A DNA stretch of 38,855 nucleotides from Segatella oulorum JCM 14966 (GTDB lineage: Bacteria > Bacteroidota > Bacteroidia > Bacteroidales > Bacteroidaceae): NCBI RefSeq assembly GCF_000613785.1, contig NZ_BAJQ01000024.1:1-38855 (forward strand). The letters run 5' to 3'. Position numbers and translations under genes: made by a program. How positions within the stretch are numbered: the stretch's first letter is position 1; every line of letters begins with the position of its first letter. Positions 7,325 to 16,968 of the stretch are shown here, piece after piece. The notes under the pieces are model-generated. The model was given only the letters and a program-made list of their open reading frames with translations. It had not been told where the DNA came from and made no database searches.

Positions 7325-8596
7325 TTACTGATCCATCATACTTTCTTTGCCAGCCAGCTGTGCACTGGCATCAACAGCAAAGGTTCCGTTCGTCACAATC
7401 TCTTCGCCTTCGGCCAAACCATCCGTGATGACATAGCCATTGGATAACGAAGGACCCAACGTTACACGTCGTAATCTGAAAGTAGGTTGCGTTTCTCCCG
7501 TGTCTTTTACATAGACGATACTTCGTTTTCCTGTCCACATCACGGCACTCTTCGGCACGACAATCTCACCATGATATTGCTTCATGTTGGCCACAATGTT
7601 GCCTGTCAAGGTCATTTCGGGTTTAAACCCTCCATTTGCATTATTCATTTCGACGCGTACACCGGCCGTTCTACTGGAAGAATCAATCACGGGATCGACG
7701 AAACTTATGCTGCCCGTGAACACTTTTCCAGGCATCGCTTCGGCTGTAAAGTGAATTTTTTCACCAACATGAATAAATGGTAAGTCGCTCTCATACGCTT
7801 GGAACATGGCCCAAACCTTGCCGAGATTTGCAATCTTCAGTAACGCTTGTCCTTGTTTAACATAATCGCCTGGATTGATATTCTTTTCAATCACTGTGCC
7901 CGAAGTATTGGCCTTCAGCGTGGTGTAGGGGGATGCTTTGCGTGTGTGCATCAGCTGATTGATTTGTGCTTGCGTGATATTCAGCAGTCTAAGCTTCTCA
8001 ATAGCTGCGTCAATCAGCGGTTTCTTTTGGGGCGATGCAGGGAAGTTCACCGCTGCAATCAGTTCTTGTTCAATGGCGTATAGCGTCGGGGAATAGATTA
8101 CAGCCAATGTTTGTCCACGACTAACACGGTCGCCCGGTGCATTGATCAATAGTTTCTCGATGCGTCCTTCCACGTAAGATGACTGCGTTTGTTCTAAGCG
8201 CTGGTCGGGCAATATCTTCCCGAATAGGCGCACTTCTTTGTTGGTTGCTCCGCTGCCAACAACCTCTGTCTCGATATTTGCCAATGCAACGGCCTCATCA
8301 CTCATCACAACAGCATTGGAATCGGTTGTTGTTGTGCTTTGCTTTTCATCGTTGACAGGGATAAGATCCATCCCACAAATGGGGCATTTCCCGGGGTGAT
8401 CTTGTCTCACTTGTGGATCCATGGAGCAGGTGTACATCGTTTTTCCTTCCGAATGTTGGTGTACATCTGTTGCGTGAGCAGTGCGGAAGAGGAGCCACCC
8501 TAATAGGAGTCCTATCATCAGCGCAACGGCAAACGATAGCAGGATATGTTTTTTAATGAAATCTTTCATCATCTTTTGCTTCTTTTGGTTATACAT
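7325..8596 (-). CDS. cusB: CusB-type RND periplasmic adaptor
   Basis: This membrane fusion protein links the RND pump to the outer membrane channel. Of 423 residues, one N-terminal membrane anchor lies at about 19-37. A heavy-metal-binding domain follows (MYTCSMD at 54-60 and GKCPICGMDLIPV at 69-81), the YHS-like metal module typical of CusB/CzcB proteins. The lipoyl/barrel-sandwich halves are at TLAVIYSPTLYAIEQEL and TVIEKNINPGDYVKQGQ with a helical hairpin between. The ATG at 8596 is 4 bp after the TolC-like gene stop; M9 or M10 (MMKDFIKK) is an equally good start. The methionine- and cysteine-rich module points to Cu/Ag as substrate. Confidence 0.9.
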   Translation of the reverse strand: MYNQKKQKMMKDFIKKHILLSFAVALMIGLLLGWLLFRTAHATDVHQHSEGKTMYTCSMDPQVRQDHPGKCPICGMDLIPVNDEKQSTTTTDSNAVVMSDEAVALANIETEVVGSGATNKEVRLFGKILPDQRLEQTQSSYVEGRIEKLLINAPGDRVSRGQTLAVIYSPTLYAIEQELIAAVNFPASPQKKPLIDAAIEKLRLLNITQAQINQLMHTRKASPYTTLKANTSGTVIEKNINPGDYVKQGQALLKIANLGKVWAMFQAYESDLPFIHVGEKIHFTAEAMPGKVFTGSISFVDPVIDSSSRTAGVRVEMNNANGGFKPEMTLTGNIVANMKQYHGEIVVPKSAVMWTGKRSIVYVKDTGETQPTFRLRRVTLGPSLSNGYVITDGLAEGEEIVTNGTFAVDASAQLAGKESMMDQ

Positions 8597-8600
8597 TCTT

Positions 8601-9881
8601 TTACTTCACATCGCGTGCAAGGAGCTGGATAGCCTCTGCCGTGATGGTGTTATATTGCGCATTGGCTTCGGCTTTTAAGAGGTCATAGTCGATGCTTTCG
8701 CGTGTCGTTTGAAGAATATCGGTGAGCGATGTCGCCCCCGTAGCATATTCTTTTTGCATCAGTTCGAGCGTTCTGTTGAGCAAACTCACCTCACTCTCAT
8801 AAAGCTTCAATTTGCGTTTTATATCGTCAGCACGCTGTTCAATGCTGAGATATGTGCTTTGAAGTGCATCCAACTGACTTTGATAATTGTAGGCTGCGCT
8901 GCGTTCCATGAGTTGTGCACTATGAATAGCCGACGTAATCTTTTTGCGATAAATGGGGATTGTGACGCTCACCATTGGCATCACCATGTCTTTTCCGTTC
9001 ATATTGGGCATCATTGGCATGTCAACTTTCCCATTGAGCATATATTGAAGTCCCACACCTATCATGGGCATACCTTTTGCTCTGGTCTGCTCTTCTTGTG
9101 ATTTAAACGCCTTTTGGATAGCCGAATACTGTGCGAGTTTGGGATTGTTTCGTTCAATCTCTGTCCAATTAAAGGTGGGCATCTCTCGTAATGGGATGGA
9201 ATCGGGTAGGGACAAAGCTGCATTTGGCTGCCGATGTAGCGTGATGTTGAACTGCTGCTTTTGTAAAGTCAGTTGGTTCTCAAGACTTTCCGTTTGTTCT
9301 TTCAATCGCTCTTCTTCTGCATCGAGGCGCAATTGGTCGCTCATTTTCGTGTCACGCCCAGCAGTATAGTTCTTATAAAGATAGATAGCCACCTTCTTTA
9401 TATCGTTTAAAAGCGCGCGTTTCTGTTTTACAGCTTTCACCTTCTCTTGCGTTGCGAGTATGGAATACCATTGTTTCTCAACATTGAAAGCTGTTGATAA
9501 GCTTTTTTCGCGAAACTTTTGGTAGGCCTCTTGCGCTTTATATTCCATTTGTTCGCGACCTGCTTTCAGTGTGCCAAACCATGGAAACATCTGCATAATG
9601 GTTATGGTTGCAAGCTGTTTTCCATTGACATGGTGCATTGCTTGTGGGAAAAGGCCGACACTTAGCTGTGGATCGCCCAAGACACCCGCACCTTGTGCAT
9701 TGGCCATTTGCGCCTGATAGGCCTGATATTCACTCATCAGAGCAGGATTGTTGCGTATTGCTTCGGCAATATACACAGCCAAACTATCTTCTTTATTGTC
9801 TTTTCCTGTCGCATAAGCACTGCCATAGCAGGTGAATAATCCTATGCACAGGAAATATAAAATCTTATTCTTCATTGTCAT
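8601..9881 (-). CDS. cusC: TolC-family outer membrane channel (CusC-like)
   Basis: It forms the outer membrane exit duct of the efflux complex. The first ATG in frame gives 426 residues, starting MTMKNKILYFLCIGLF with a signal peptide ending near GSAYA. The rest is long amphipathic helices with the repeated outer membrane efflux protein pattern, for example IRNNPALMSEYQAYQ and EYATGATSLTDILQTTRE. The central part is methionine-rich (MPMMPNMNGKDMVMPMV), as in copper-handling channels. The frame also reads from TTG 9893, which overlaps the pump stop codon, but ATG 9881 (or 9875) is preferred. Gaps of 8 bp to the pump gene and 4 bp to the adaptor mean one transcript. Confidence 0.88.
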   Translation of the reverse strand: MTMKNKILYFLCIGLFTCYGSAYATGKDNKEDSLAVYIAEAIRNNPALMSEYQAYQAQMANAQGAGVLGDPQLSVGLFPQAMHHVNGKQLATITIMQMFPWFGTLKAGREQMEYKAQEAYQKFREKSLSTAFNVEKQWYSILATQEKVKAVKQKRALLNDIKKVAIYLYKNYTAGRDTKMSDQLRLDAEEERLKEQTESLENQLTLQKQQFNITLHRQPNAALSLPDSIPLREMPTFNWTEIERNNPKLAQYSAIQKAFKSQEEQTRAKGMPMIGVGLQYMLNGKVDMPMMPNMNGKDMVMPMVSVTIPIYRKKITSAIHSAQLMERSAAYNYQSQLDALQSTYLSIEQRADDIKRKLKLYESEVSLLNRTLELMQKEYATGATSLTDILQTTRESIDYDLLKAEANAQYNTITAEAIQLLARDVK

Positions 9882-9889
9882 TTTCGTTT

Positions 9890-12800
9890 TCAATTTTTCT
9901 TCTTTTGTTCACGTTTCAAGGCCGATTCACGCCACCAGCATTGGAAAACCGGCACAACAAACATTGTCATGGTCTGTATTAACATGCCGCCAAAGGTAGG
10001 AATGCTCATCGGAACCATGATGTCTGAGCCCTTTCCTGTGGATGAAAGCACGGGCAATAGCGCGATGAGTGTTGTCGCAGTGGTCATTGCTGCTGGGCGA
10101 ACGCGCTTCATTCCGGCTTCAACAACAGCCTCGCGAATCTCTAAAGGACTATGAGGTTGTCGTTTTAAGAACACCTGATGGATGTAGGTTCCCATCAAAA
10201 CACCATCGTCTGTAGCGACGCCAAAGAGTGCGATAAAGCCTACCCAAACGGCAACACTGAGGTTGATTTGTCCCATACCAAAGAGGGTTCGCATATTCAC
10301 TCCCGCGATATTGAAGTTTAAAAACCAGTCTTGTCCGTAGAGCCAAATCAGGATAAAGCCGCCCGCAAAGGCTACAAAAACACCCGAAAAGTGTATCATT
10401 GAGGCCGTGACGCTTTTAAATTGGAAGAAAAGGACCAAGAAAATCAGAATCAACGCAATAGGAATGACTACCTGAAGGCGTTCTGCAGCATGAATCTGTT
10501 GCTCGTAAGTGCCCGTAAATTTATACGTGACGCCCTTAGAAAGTTTAATCTTTCCATGAGCTACAAGCTCGTCAATGTGTTTTTGAGCCGCATGAACAAC
10601 ATCCACTTCTGCCTTATTTCCCACCTTATCAAATGTGACATAGCCCACTAAAAACGTGTTCTCACTCTGAATCATCGTCGCGCCTTTGACGAAATGAAAA
10701 GTTGCCAATTCGCCCAAAGGAATTTGTGTTCCTTCAGCTGTTGGAACGAGTATCCCGTTTAACACATCGGGGTCGTCTCGCAATTCACGTGCATAACGCA
10801 CACGAATAGGAAATCGTTCGCGCCCCTCAACAGTGCTTCCTTCTGCCATTCCACCGATAGCTGTCTCGATAACACTTTGCACAGTCCCCACTTGAATGCC
10901 ATAACGTCCGAGTTTTTCTCTGTCGAGGTTAATCTCTATATAAGGTGCTCCTTCTGCACGATCATAATACACAGAGGATGAGTTGATGTCGGGTATTGCT
11001 TTCAAAGCCTTCTCCATTTGCAAGCCTGCCTGCTCAATCGAAGCCAAATCAGGACCATATATCTTTAATCCCATAGGGGCTTTCATCCCCGTTGACAGCA
11101 TCACTTGCCGGGTTGCAATGGGTTGTAGTTTCGGACTTCCCGTCAATCCCGGGAGATTAGCGGCCTTAACAATCTCTTTCCAAATGTCATCTTCGTTTTT
11201 AATCTCGTCTCTCCACAGACGTATATAGTTGCCATTCTTGTCGCGAATGCGTTTACCATCATCGTCCAATTGGTATTCGGGTTTGTAGTTGATGGTTATC
11301 TCATACATTTGAATGGGTGCCGGGTCGAGGGCACTTTCCACACGTCCCCATTTGCCAACAACCGATTCTACTTCGGGAATGGCTTTTATGCGCTGGTCCA
11401 AAATCTTGCAATTCTGTATATTTTCTTCAACACCACTGTGGGGCATACTTGTGGGCATGAGCAAGAAAGCGCCTTCATCTAAGGTGGGCATGAACTCACT
11501 TCCCGTCTTTGTCCAAATCATTCCGCCGGCAATGAGGGTCGCTATGGGGATAGACATAAACTTCCATCGGTGGTTTAAACACCAGCGAAGGATTTGCTCA
11601 TACTTGAGCACCAGCAGCCAAAGGATAGATAGGATGGCCCCCACCGTAACGATAACGAATAGTAAATTGAGCAACGTTCCATTCTGTGGGCCTAAAGGAA
11701 GCCACACACTTGAAAGCTCATAGGTAGCTAAAAGCACCACAATGGCGATAATCAGCATGTTGGTGCTGACCGTCCAATGCCCGATTTTGAAGGTGCGGGG
11801 CACTCGCTTTTTGAAGACTTTCAATGCCCATCGTTTTGGAATCCTGAGTGAGAAAATCCAGTAAGCCAATGTCGGGAGGATTAAAATGCCTAAAAGCAGG
11901 GCCGATAATAGGGCAAAAGTCTTTGTGAAAGCTAACGGATGAAACATCTTTCCCTCTTGTGCCTGCATGGCAAATACGGGTAGAAAGCTGATAATCGTAG
12001 TGCACATGCCCGTCATAACTGCCCCCGAAACCTCATGAACGGCATTCAAAATCAATGCTTCTAATTGCTTACCGCGGGCATGGGGAGCAGTGCTCAGATG
12101 ACGAACCACATTTTCCATGAACACAACCCCTACGTCAACCATCACACCAATGGCTATAGCGATACCACTAAGTGCCACGATATTGGCCTCAATCCCTAAG
12201 AGTTTCATGACGATAAACGTGGTTAATACAGCCAAAGGCAGCATGGTTGCAATCACGAAAGAAGCGCGCAGGTTGAGCACCAGGATAAGAACAACAATGA
12301 TACAGATGAGGATTTCGTGCATCAGTGAGCTTTCGAGTGTGCCAATCGTCTCTTTAATCAATCTGGTACGGTCGTAAAAAGGCACGACGGTGACGCGTGA
12401 TTTGGAGCCATCTTTCAACGTTTTTTCAGGCATGCTCCTTGCATTTCGGCAATCTTTGCTTTCACATTGTTGATGACTTCCATGGGATTACTGCCGTTAC
12501 GTGCCACGACAACGCCGCCCACAGCCTCTTGTCCTTCCTTGTCAAGTCCGCCACGTCTGTCGCCGGGTCCAAACGAAACCTTAGCCACATCCTTAACTCT
12601 CACGGCCACACCATGGCGATCTGTGATGGCAGCCTCTTCCAAATCTTTCAGCTTTTTGACGTAGCCGAGGCCGCGAATCAAATATTCTGCGCGGTTCACT
12701 TCCATCGTTCCCGCGCCTACATCGATATTCGAATTCTTCACAGCCAACATGACTTGTACGAGATTCAGGCCGTAAGCACGCATAGCTTCTGGATTGAGAT

Positions 12801-13422
12801 CAACCTGATATTCTTTCACATAACCACCTACTGAGGCCACTTCGCTGACCCCTTCGGCCGAACTTAATTGGTATCTTACATAGTAGTCTTGAATGGTTCT
12901 CAATTCCTGAGAATCCCAACCGCCGGCAGGTTTTCCCGTTTTGGGGTTTCGTCCTTCGAGCGTATACCAATAAATTTGGCCTAATGCCGTGGCATCTGGC
13001 CCGAGTGTTGGTTTCACTCCTTCGGGCAATAAACCGGCAGGAAGCGAGTTGAGTTTTTCCAAAATGCGTGACCGGCTCCAATAAAAGTCGACATCATCAT
13101 TAAAGATAATATAGATAAACGACATGCCGAACATCGACGATGACCGAATGGTCTTGACGCCGGGAATTCCTAATAATGCCGTTGTTAGGGGGTATGTGAC
13201 TTGCTCTTGAATATCTTTTGGCGAGCGTCCCATCCAATCTGTTGCGATAATCTGTTGGTTATCACCGATGTCAGGGATAGCATCTACAGCCACAGGATTG
13301 CGTGGTATGAGATCGCTATGCCAGTTAAAGGGGACGGTAGACAGCCCACCTATTATAATCAATATCAACACAAGTGCCGTGATTAAACGGTTGTGAAGAA
13401 AGTATCCAATAATTTTGTGCAT
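9890..13422 (-). CDS. cusA: CusA-type heavy-metal RND efflux pump, frameshifted
   Basis: The pump exports Cu(I)/Ag(I) using the proton gradient. The sequence reads as two overlapping frames. The first (13422 to 12415, 335 aa) holds TM1 and the first porter segment and ends VKAKIAEMQGACLKKR. The second (12433 to 9890, 847 aa) begins MPEKTLKDGSKSRV and runs to the end. Adding one base at AGC 12436-12434 (for example GGAGGCATG) joins them into about 1177 residues with no loss. The methionine triad of CusA is present: VMLSTGMKAPMG, AIGGMAEGSTVEG and GATMIQSEN. Typical HME-RND segments such as GSEFMPTLDEGAFLLMP and IGVMVDVGVVFMEN are seen. The break is just before TM2. A sequencing error is most likely; true inactivation, or a two-piece pump starting at the ATG in the junction, remain possible. 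Confidence 0.88.
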
Positions 13423-13547
13423 TGAATGTACTTGTTATTTAACGACCTCACCCGTGCTAAAGACTTATCAAAAGAAAAGCATCGCCCAATCGTATCTGTA
13501 CGGTCGGTCTCTTTTCTTGCGAAAATCAAACTTTCGGTTCGGTCAAA

Positions 13548-14009
13548 TTATACCATAAATAAATGTTGAAACGAAATCCGTTTCATCGTAGGAGGAGCCC
13601 GAAGTCCGCTATACGGAAGGTAAAGGCAGCCCAAGTAGGAGTTAACATACGCATAAGCGTTACCGTTACTGCCCTCCTCTGCAGGTATAAAATTAAATAA
13701 TAAGTAATCAAAGTTGATGGTTACGCCATGAAACCAATCGTTGGCCAGGAGCAAAGGATGCACCTGTGGCGTGCTGCTTTGCATGAATTGCTGGTGCAGC
13801 TGGTAATGATGCGCGACATGCTTACACATCGGACAGCCTGTATTCTCATTGCAACAATCAGCCATTTTCTGTCCGGCTTCGGTCTTAAAATGAATGCCAT
13901 TCACGGTCATGCCTACCAATTCACTATCGCAATAGTGAATATTCACGTTTACTCCCGACACACTCATCAGGAAAAACAGCAGCATTATGATGGATAGCAT
14001 GCGCTTCAT
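13548..14009 (-). CDS. HYC_CC_PP-type small secreted protein
   Basis: The product is 153 residues with a signal peptide (about 1-19). It has the fingerprint HYC (residues 25-27), CC (52-53) and CPMC (59-62), then histidine-rich AHHYQLHQQF, and a PP near the C-terminus (APPTMKR). This matches the small Bacteroidetes family named HYC_CC_PP, often placed before copper efflux genes. The cysteines and histidines suggest metal binding in the envelope, which is an inference. It leads the locus: 125 bp separate it from cusA with no terminator visible, so the pump genes may be co-transcribed with it. The start at 14009 is preceded directly by a -7 box. Confidence 0.75.
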   Translation of the reverse strand: MKRMLSIIMLLFFLMSVSGVNVNIHYCDSELVGMTVNGIHFKTEAGQKMADCCNENTGCPMCKHVAHHYQLHQQFMQSSTPQVHPLLLANDWFHGVTINFDYLLFNFIPAEEGSNGNAYAYVNSYLGCLYLPYSGLRAPPTMKRISFQHLFMV

Positions 14010-14016
14010 TGATTTG

Positions 14017-14024
14017 CAAAATTA
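14017..14024 (-). promoter_or_regulatory. -7 box close to the HYC_CC_PP gene
   Basis: Minus-strand TAATTTTG (14024 to 14017) matches TAnnTTTG only 8 bp before the ATG, which would give a nearly leaderless mRNA. A second candidate lies further upstream. Confidence 0.45.
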
Positions 14025-14105
14025 GGCATTTCGCATCGGAAAAGACAGCGCCTCATCTCTTTTTTAATTTCTTTTAACGAGAACGAATAGCGATAACAAG
14101 GGAGC

Positions 14106-14177
14106 GTTAATGCCCATTACGCAGGTCATTAACTTCTTTATCCTGCGCCTGTTCCCGTTTAGAATAAGGCAAAGATA
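14106..14177 (-). promoter_or_regulatory. Upstream promoter and structured leader of the copper locus
   Basis: Minus-strand TATCTTTG (14177 to 14170) would start a leader of about 150 nt before the HYC_CC_PP gene. In it two hairpins exclude each other: GTTAATG/CATTAAC (14106-14112 with 14127-14133) and CGCAGG/CCTGCG (14120-14125 with 14142-14147), the second using the loop of the first. This geometry allows a switch or pseudoknot, but no known riboswitch is recognised. Confidence 0.35.
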
Positions 14178-14225
14178 ATCTTTTTGAGATGGAAGAAAGA
14201 GGGCGCTGTCCCCTATAAAAAAAGA

Positions 14226-14262
14226 AAAACCCAATGACAATCTTTGATGTCCATCAGGTTTT
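14226..14262. terminator. Bidirectional terminator after the PspC gene
   Basis: AAAACCCAATG (14226-14236) and CATCAGGTTTT (14252-14262) form an 11-bp stem with two G-U pairs, flanked by A- and T-runs. Confidence 0.6.
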
Positions 14263-14304
14263 TCCGTACTTAAAATATAACATGCTTTGTTCTTTCGTCT
14301 TTGC

Positions 14305-14520
14305 CTAACTGCCGGTTGCGTCTTCGCGAGGCATGCAAATCCACAAAATGATATAGGCCATTATCCCGGGAAAGGCTGCACTGCATAGCGTTAAGAATAA
14401 ATAACCTATGCGTAGTAAGGCCGGATCCCAGTCCAAGTAGGCCGCGATACCTCCTAAAACGCCACCCAACCATTTGTCGGTTGATGTGCGATAAAGTTTT
14501 CTTCTGTTCTCCATTTTCAT
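14305..14520 (-). CDS. PspC-domain membrane protein
   Basis: A small protein of 71 residues from ATG 14520 (MKMENRRKLYRTSTDKWLG). It consists of one PspC domain: a basic N-terminus, GGVLGGIAAYLDWDPALLR and a hydrophobic segment TLCSAAFPGIMAYIILWICM. PspC domains sit in the inner membrane and take part in envelope stress responses in other bacteria; the role in Bacteroidetes is poorly known. The frame is open further upstream to 14613, but that extension has no PspC similarity. ATG 14514 is an alternative start. Confidence 0.8.
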   Translation of the reverse strand: MKMENRRKLYRTSTDKWLGGVLGGIAAYLDWDPALLRIGYLFLTLCSAAFPGIMAYIILWICMPREDATGS

Positions 14521-14682
14521 TTCATTTTTATGGCCATGCCCAACGCATAGATAGCAAACGCTACCATTTGTGATGAGCCTTTGTGCCCTTTGTTTATGCG
14601 TTTGACGCAGCAAACCTTCAAAAAGTTGCCGGCAAGAGGTGTTTTTTGCGTTATCAGATGATTTTTTGTGTATGAAGCACCA

Positions 14683-15156
14683 TTACATAAAGTTCAGGAT
14701 GTCATTCAAATTGACTTCCAATTCTTCGGGGTTGCTTTTTTCATCAATCACAATGAAAATCGTATCGTCACCCGCTATGGTTCCTAAAATCTCGGGGAAA
14801 TCGGCATTATCAATGTTATAAGCCAAGCTACTTGCATAGCCGGGACGCGTCTTGATGACACCCATATTACCCGAAAAATGAATCGAGATAAATCCCGGTG
14901 TATGCAGCATTTCGCGTGCAGAGAGTGGTTTGTGCACGCGTCTGTACATCGTTTCATTCGGCAATACATACACATATTCGCCATTCATGCTGGCCGCTTT
15001 GGCCACTTTCAGTTGTTTAAAATCGCGGCTTAGTGTGGCTTGTGTCACATGGTAGCCCTCTTTCCGTAGGGCTTGCAGCACTTCATGCTGGCTACTTAGC
15101 TCATGACTTGAGATGAGCATCTTTAAGGTTGCCAAGCGTTCGTTTTTCTCTTTCAT
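14683..15156 (-). CDS. argR: Arginine repressor ArgR
   Basis: ArgR is an arginine-sensing transcription factor working as a hexamer. The 157 residues show the winged helix-turn-helix with HVTQATLSRDFKQLKV (residues about 36-51), and the C-terminal arginine-binding and oligomerisation domain with GTIAGDDTIFIV. The length is standard. It appears to be a single-gene unit with a good promoter and an ARG-box-like sequence in its leader, so autoregulation is possible. No arginine biosynthesis gene is in the window. Confidence 0.95.
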   Translation of the reverse strand: MKEKNERLATLKMLISSHELSSQHEVLQALRKEGYHVTQATLSRDFKQLKVAKAASMNGEYVYVLPNETMYRRVHKPLSAREMLHTPGFISIHFSGNMGVIKTRPGYASSLAYNIDNADFPEILGTIAGDDTIFIVIDEKSNPEELEVNLNDILNFM

Positions 15157-15161
15157 TGTGA

Positions 15162-15175
15162 TGTATATTTATTCA
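15162..15175 (-). promoter_or_regulatory. Possible ARG box before argR
   Basis: Minus-strand TGAATAAATATACA resembles one and a half arms of the E. coli ARG box (TGAAT-AT-rich-ATTCA). It lies between the promoter and the start codon, a sensible place for autoregulation. The match is partial and AT-rich, so chance is a real alternative. Confidence 0.25.
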
Positions 15176-15186
15176 GTAACCGATTG

Positions 15187-15218
15187 CAAAAGTATACATA
15201 ACTTATGAAAGCGCCAAA
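15187..15218 (-). promoter_or_regulatory. Promoter of argR
   Basis: Minus-strand TTTG (15218 to 15215), 20 bp, then TACTTTTG (15194 to 15187), a good sigma-ABfr-type promoter about 30 bp before the ATG. Confidence 0.7.
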
Positions 15219-15355
15219 CAAAAAGCATCCCAACGGCATTTTTTAGCAAAAAAGTTGCTTCAAATCGCAAAAATGTATTTTTATGCGAAATGAACACTGC
15301 TACTTTTGATGCTATTTCGTCTGCTTGTAGTGGGGCTTATGGGAGGATTGGTGGG

Positions 15356-15991
15356 TTAGAAAATCTTTTTGATGCGTTCAAACACCTTATTCCATTTGTT
15401 CTCTTTGTCCTTTTTGCTCGGCGTCTTTACTGGCTTTTTGGTCTCATTGGGGGCGATGATAGCTGCTTTTCCCTGTTGTTTTTTACGATTGTTCGCAATC
15501 TTCTGGCCATCGTTTTCAATTTTGTCATCCACCATGTTGTCGCGTCCCCGCCAGTCATCCACCATGCTATAGCCCTGCGTTGCCATCTCTAAATCGAGTT
15601 CGGGCAATTCAATCGCGGGTTCATCGTCATAGGGAACACCGCGGTTATAGCGTTCAACGGTCACTGTTGCCACGCCGGCAAAGAGCATATCGAGTTGCTT
15701 TGCGGCGGCATAAGAGAGGTCGATGATGCGCCCTTTAGCGAAAGGTCCGCGGTCGGTGACGCGCACTACCACCGTTTTACCATTGTTTAAATTGGTCACT
15801 TTGAGTAGGGTACCAAACGGATAGGTGCGATGTGCGCAGGTCAAACTGTCGTGATGCAGTCGTTCTCCGCTTGCTGTTCGTGCGCCGGTGGCGCGCTTTG
15901 AGTAAAATGTTGCTTTTCCTTTTTGTTGTGCATGCGCCGTGATGGCTATCAACATGAAAAAGAAAGCGATGAGCAGTTGTTTATTATTCAC
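15356..15991 (-). CDS. rlpA: RlpA-like septal ring lytic transglycosylase
   Basis: RlpA proteins cleave peptidoglycan strands lacking stem peptides, at the septum. The 211 residues begin with a signal peptide (cleavage near AHAQQ, residue 22). The double-psi beta-barrel follows at about 24-115: GKATFYSKRATGARTASGER, HDSLTCAHRTYPFGT and VVVRVTDRGPFAKGRIIDLS, containing the conserved His and Asp of the active region. The C-terminal tail is lysine-rich and not a SPOR domain, so localisation must differ from E. coli RlpA. No lipobox is seen. It is a single gene with a clear promoter at 16095-16126 and a leader of about 100 nt. Confidence 0.88.
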   Translation of the reverse strand: MNNKQLLIAFFFMLIAITAHAQQKGKATFYSKRATGARTASGERLHHDSLTCAHRTYPFGTLLKVTNLNNGKTVVVRVTDRGPFAKGRIIDLSYAAAKQLDMLFAGVATVTVERYNRGVPYDDEPAIELPELDLEMATQGYSMVDDWRGRDNMVDDKIENDGQKIANNRKKQQGKAAIIAPNETKKPVKTPSKKDKENKWNKVFERIKKIF

Positions 15992-16094
15992 AGGCTTTTT
16001 GTCTGATTAATAATTCTGTGGACGCAAGTTCTCTGCTTGAATTTGCGCTGCTGTGCACCCTAAAAAAGCGTTGTCTTAGCGTGCTTTAGCGGTG

Positions 16095-16126
16095 CAAAGA
16101 TACACATTATATCTTAAAAGACCAAA
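16095..16126 (-). promoter_or_regulatory. Promoter of rlpA
   Basis: Minus-strand TTTG (16126 to 16123), 20 bp, TATCTTTG (16102 to 16095): a full sigma-ABfr-type match just after the stop of the dehydrogenase gene. Confidence 0.75.
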
Positions 16127-16130
16127 TTTT

Positions 16131-16885
16131 TCAGTGCAGCATGCGTCCCACATAGCGCCATAACCCATTGGGAATCAGTCGCCAAAGGTCTGTAACCACG
16201 CGCCATCGCCAGTCGATGATGCACACATGTCGTTGCCGTCTGATAGCCTTTTCAATGCTTTGGGCTACGCGTTCCACCGGCATCAACATGGGGAATTGCG
16301 TCGTTCCTGTGAGTAAAGGCGTATCGACAAAGCCCGGACGAATGTCGGTAAACCTGAGGTTGAGTCGTTGTTGGTAGGCTAATTGTTCCAACGCTTGCAG
16401 GTAAGTGTTTTGCAAAGCCTTTGTTGCGCTGTAGGCAGGTGCCGGACCTAACCCCTTTGTCCCTGCAATAGAACTGATGCAAACGATGTGTCCTTTGTGC
16501 TGTTTGGCGAAATAGCGATAGGCCGTTCCCACCATTCTGATGAAGCCAACGGCATTGGTTTCGGCAGTCTTGAGCTCTTTCTCGCTACAAGAGCCGGATT
16601 TTGCCAGCCAATGCCAGCCGCATGCACATACACATCCACACCGCCCGTTTGCTGAAAGAGTGCCAAGAGTTGCGCTTCAGCGTGCGCATCGGTCACGTCG
16701 ATGGGGGCATAAAAACAGCGTTCGGGTGCTTGTTGCTGCAGCTGTTGTAGCGGTTGGGTGCGACGTGCAGCCAATCCCACCGTCCAACCATGTGCAATCA
16801 ACCGTTGCGCGAGGGCGTAACCGATGCCGCTACTGGCACCCATGATGACTGCCCTTTGTGGCTTTTTGTGTCCATTCTCTTTCAT
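16131..16885 (-). CDS. Short-chain dehydrogenase/reductase, frameshifted
   Basis: An NAD(P)-dependent oxidoreductase of the SDR superfamily; the substrate is unknown. The first part (from ATG 16885) has the cofactor motif MGASSGIGYALAQRL and ends properly at AAGIGWQNPALVA. The true frame then resumes as EKELKTAETNAVGFIRMVGT and contains SSIAGTKGLGPAPAYSATKA with the catalytic Ser, Tyr and Lys (YSATK), followed by DIRPGFVDTPL. One base added at AGC 16586-16584 (GTAGC-GAG to GTAGCCGAG or similar) restores 251 residues, the normal SDR size. The gene is therefore a single-base frameshift, by error or by mutation. An upstream extension to 16927 is not needed. Confidence 0.85.
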
Positions 16886-16908
16886 CTTCTCCTCATTTTG
16901 GTTGTTCG

Positions 16909-16916
16909 CAAAGATA
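16909..16916 (-). promoter_or_regulatory. -7 box of the dehydrogenase gene
   Basis: Minus-strand TATCTTTG (16916 to 16909), 23 bp before ATG 16885. Confidence 0.6.
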
Positions 16917-16968
16917 GTCAAAAACATAAATTAAACCTCATCCTATCGCTTTTTTCTCTATTTTCTTT

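Noticed and set aside
12415..12440. Programmed ribosomal frameshift in cusA
   Set aside because: There is an A6 run downstream (CTGAAAAAACG), but the frame change needed lies before it, and the many similar breaks in the window favour a base error.
14521..14613. N-terminal extension of the PspC-domain protein from 14613
   Set aside because: The extension has no PspC similarity and the domain starts properly at ATG 14520.
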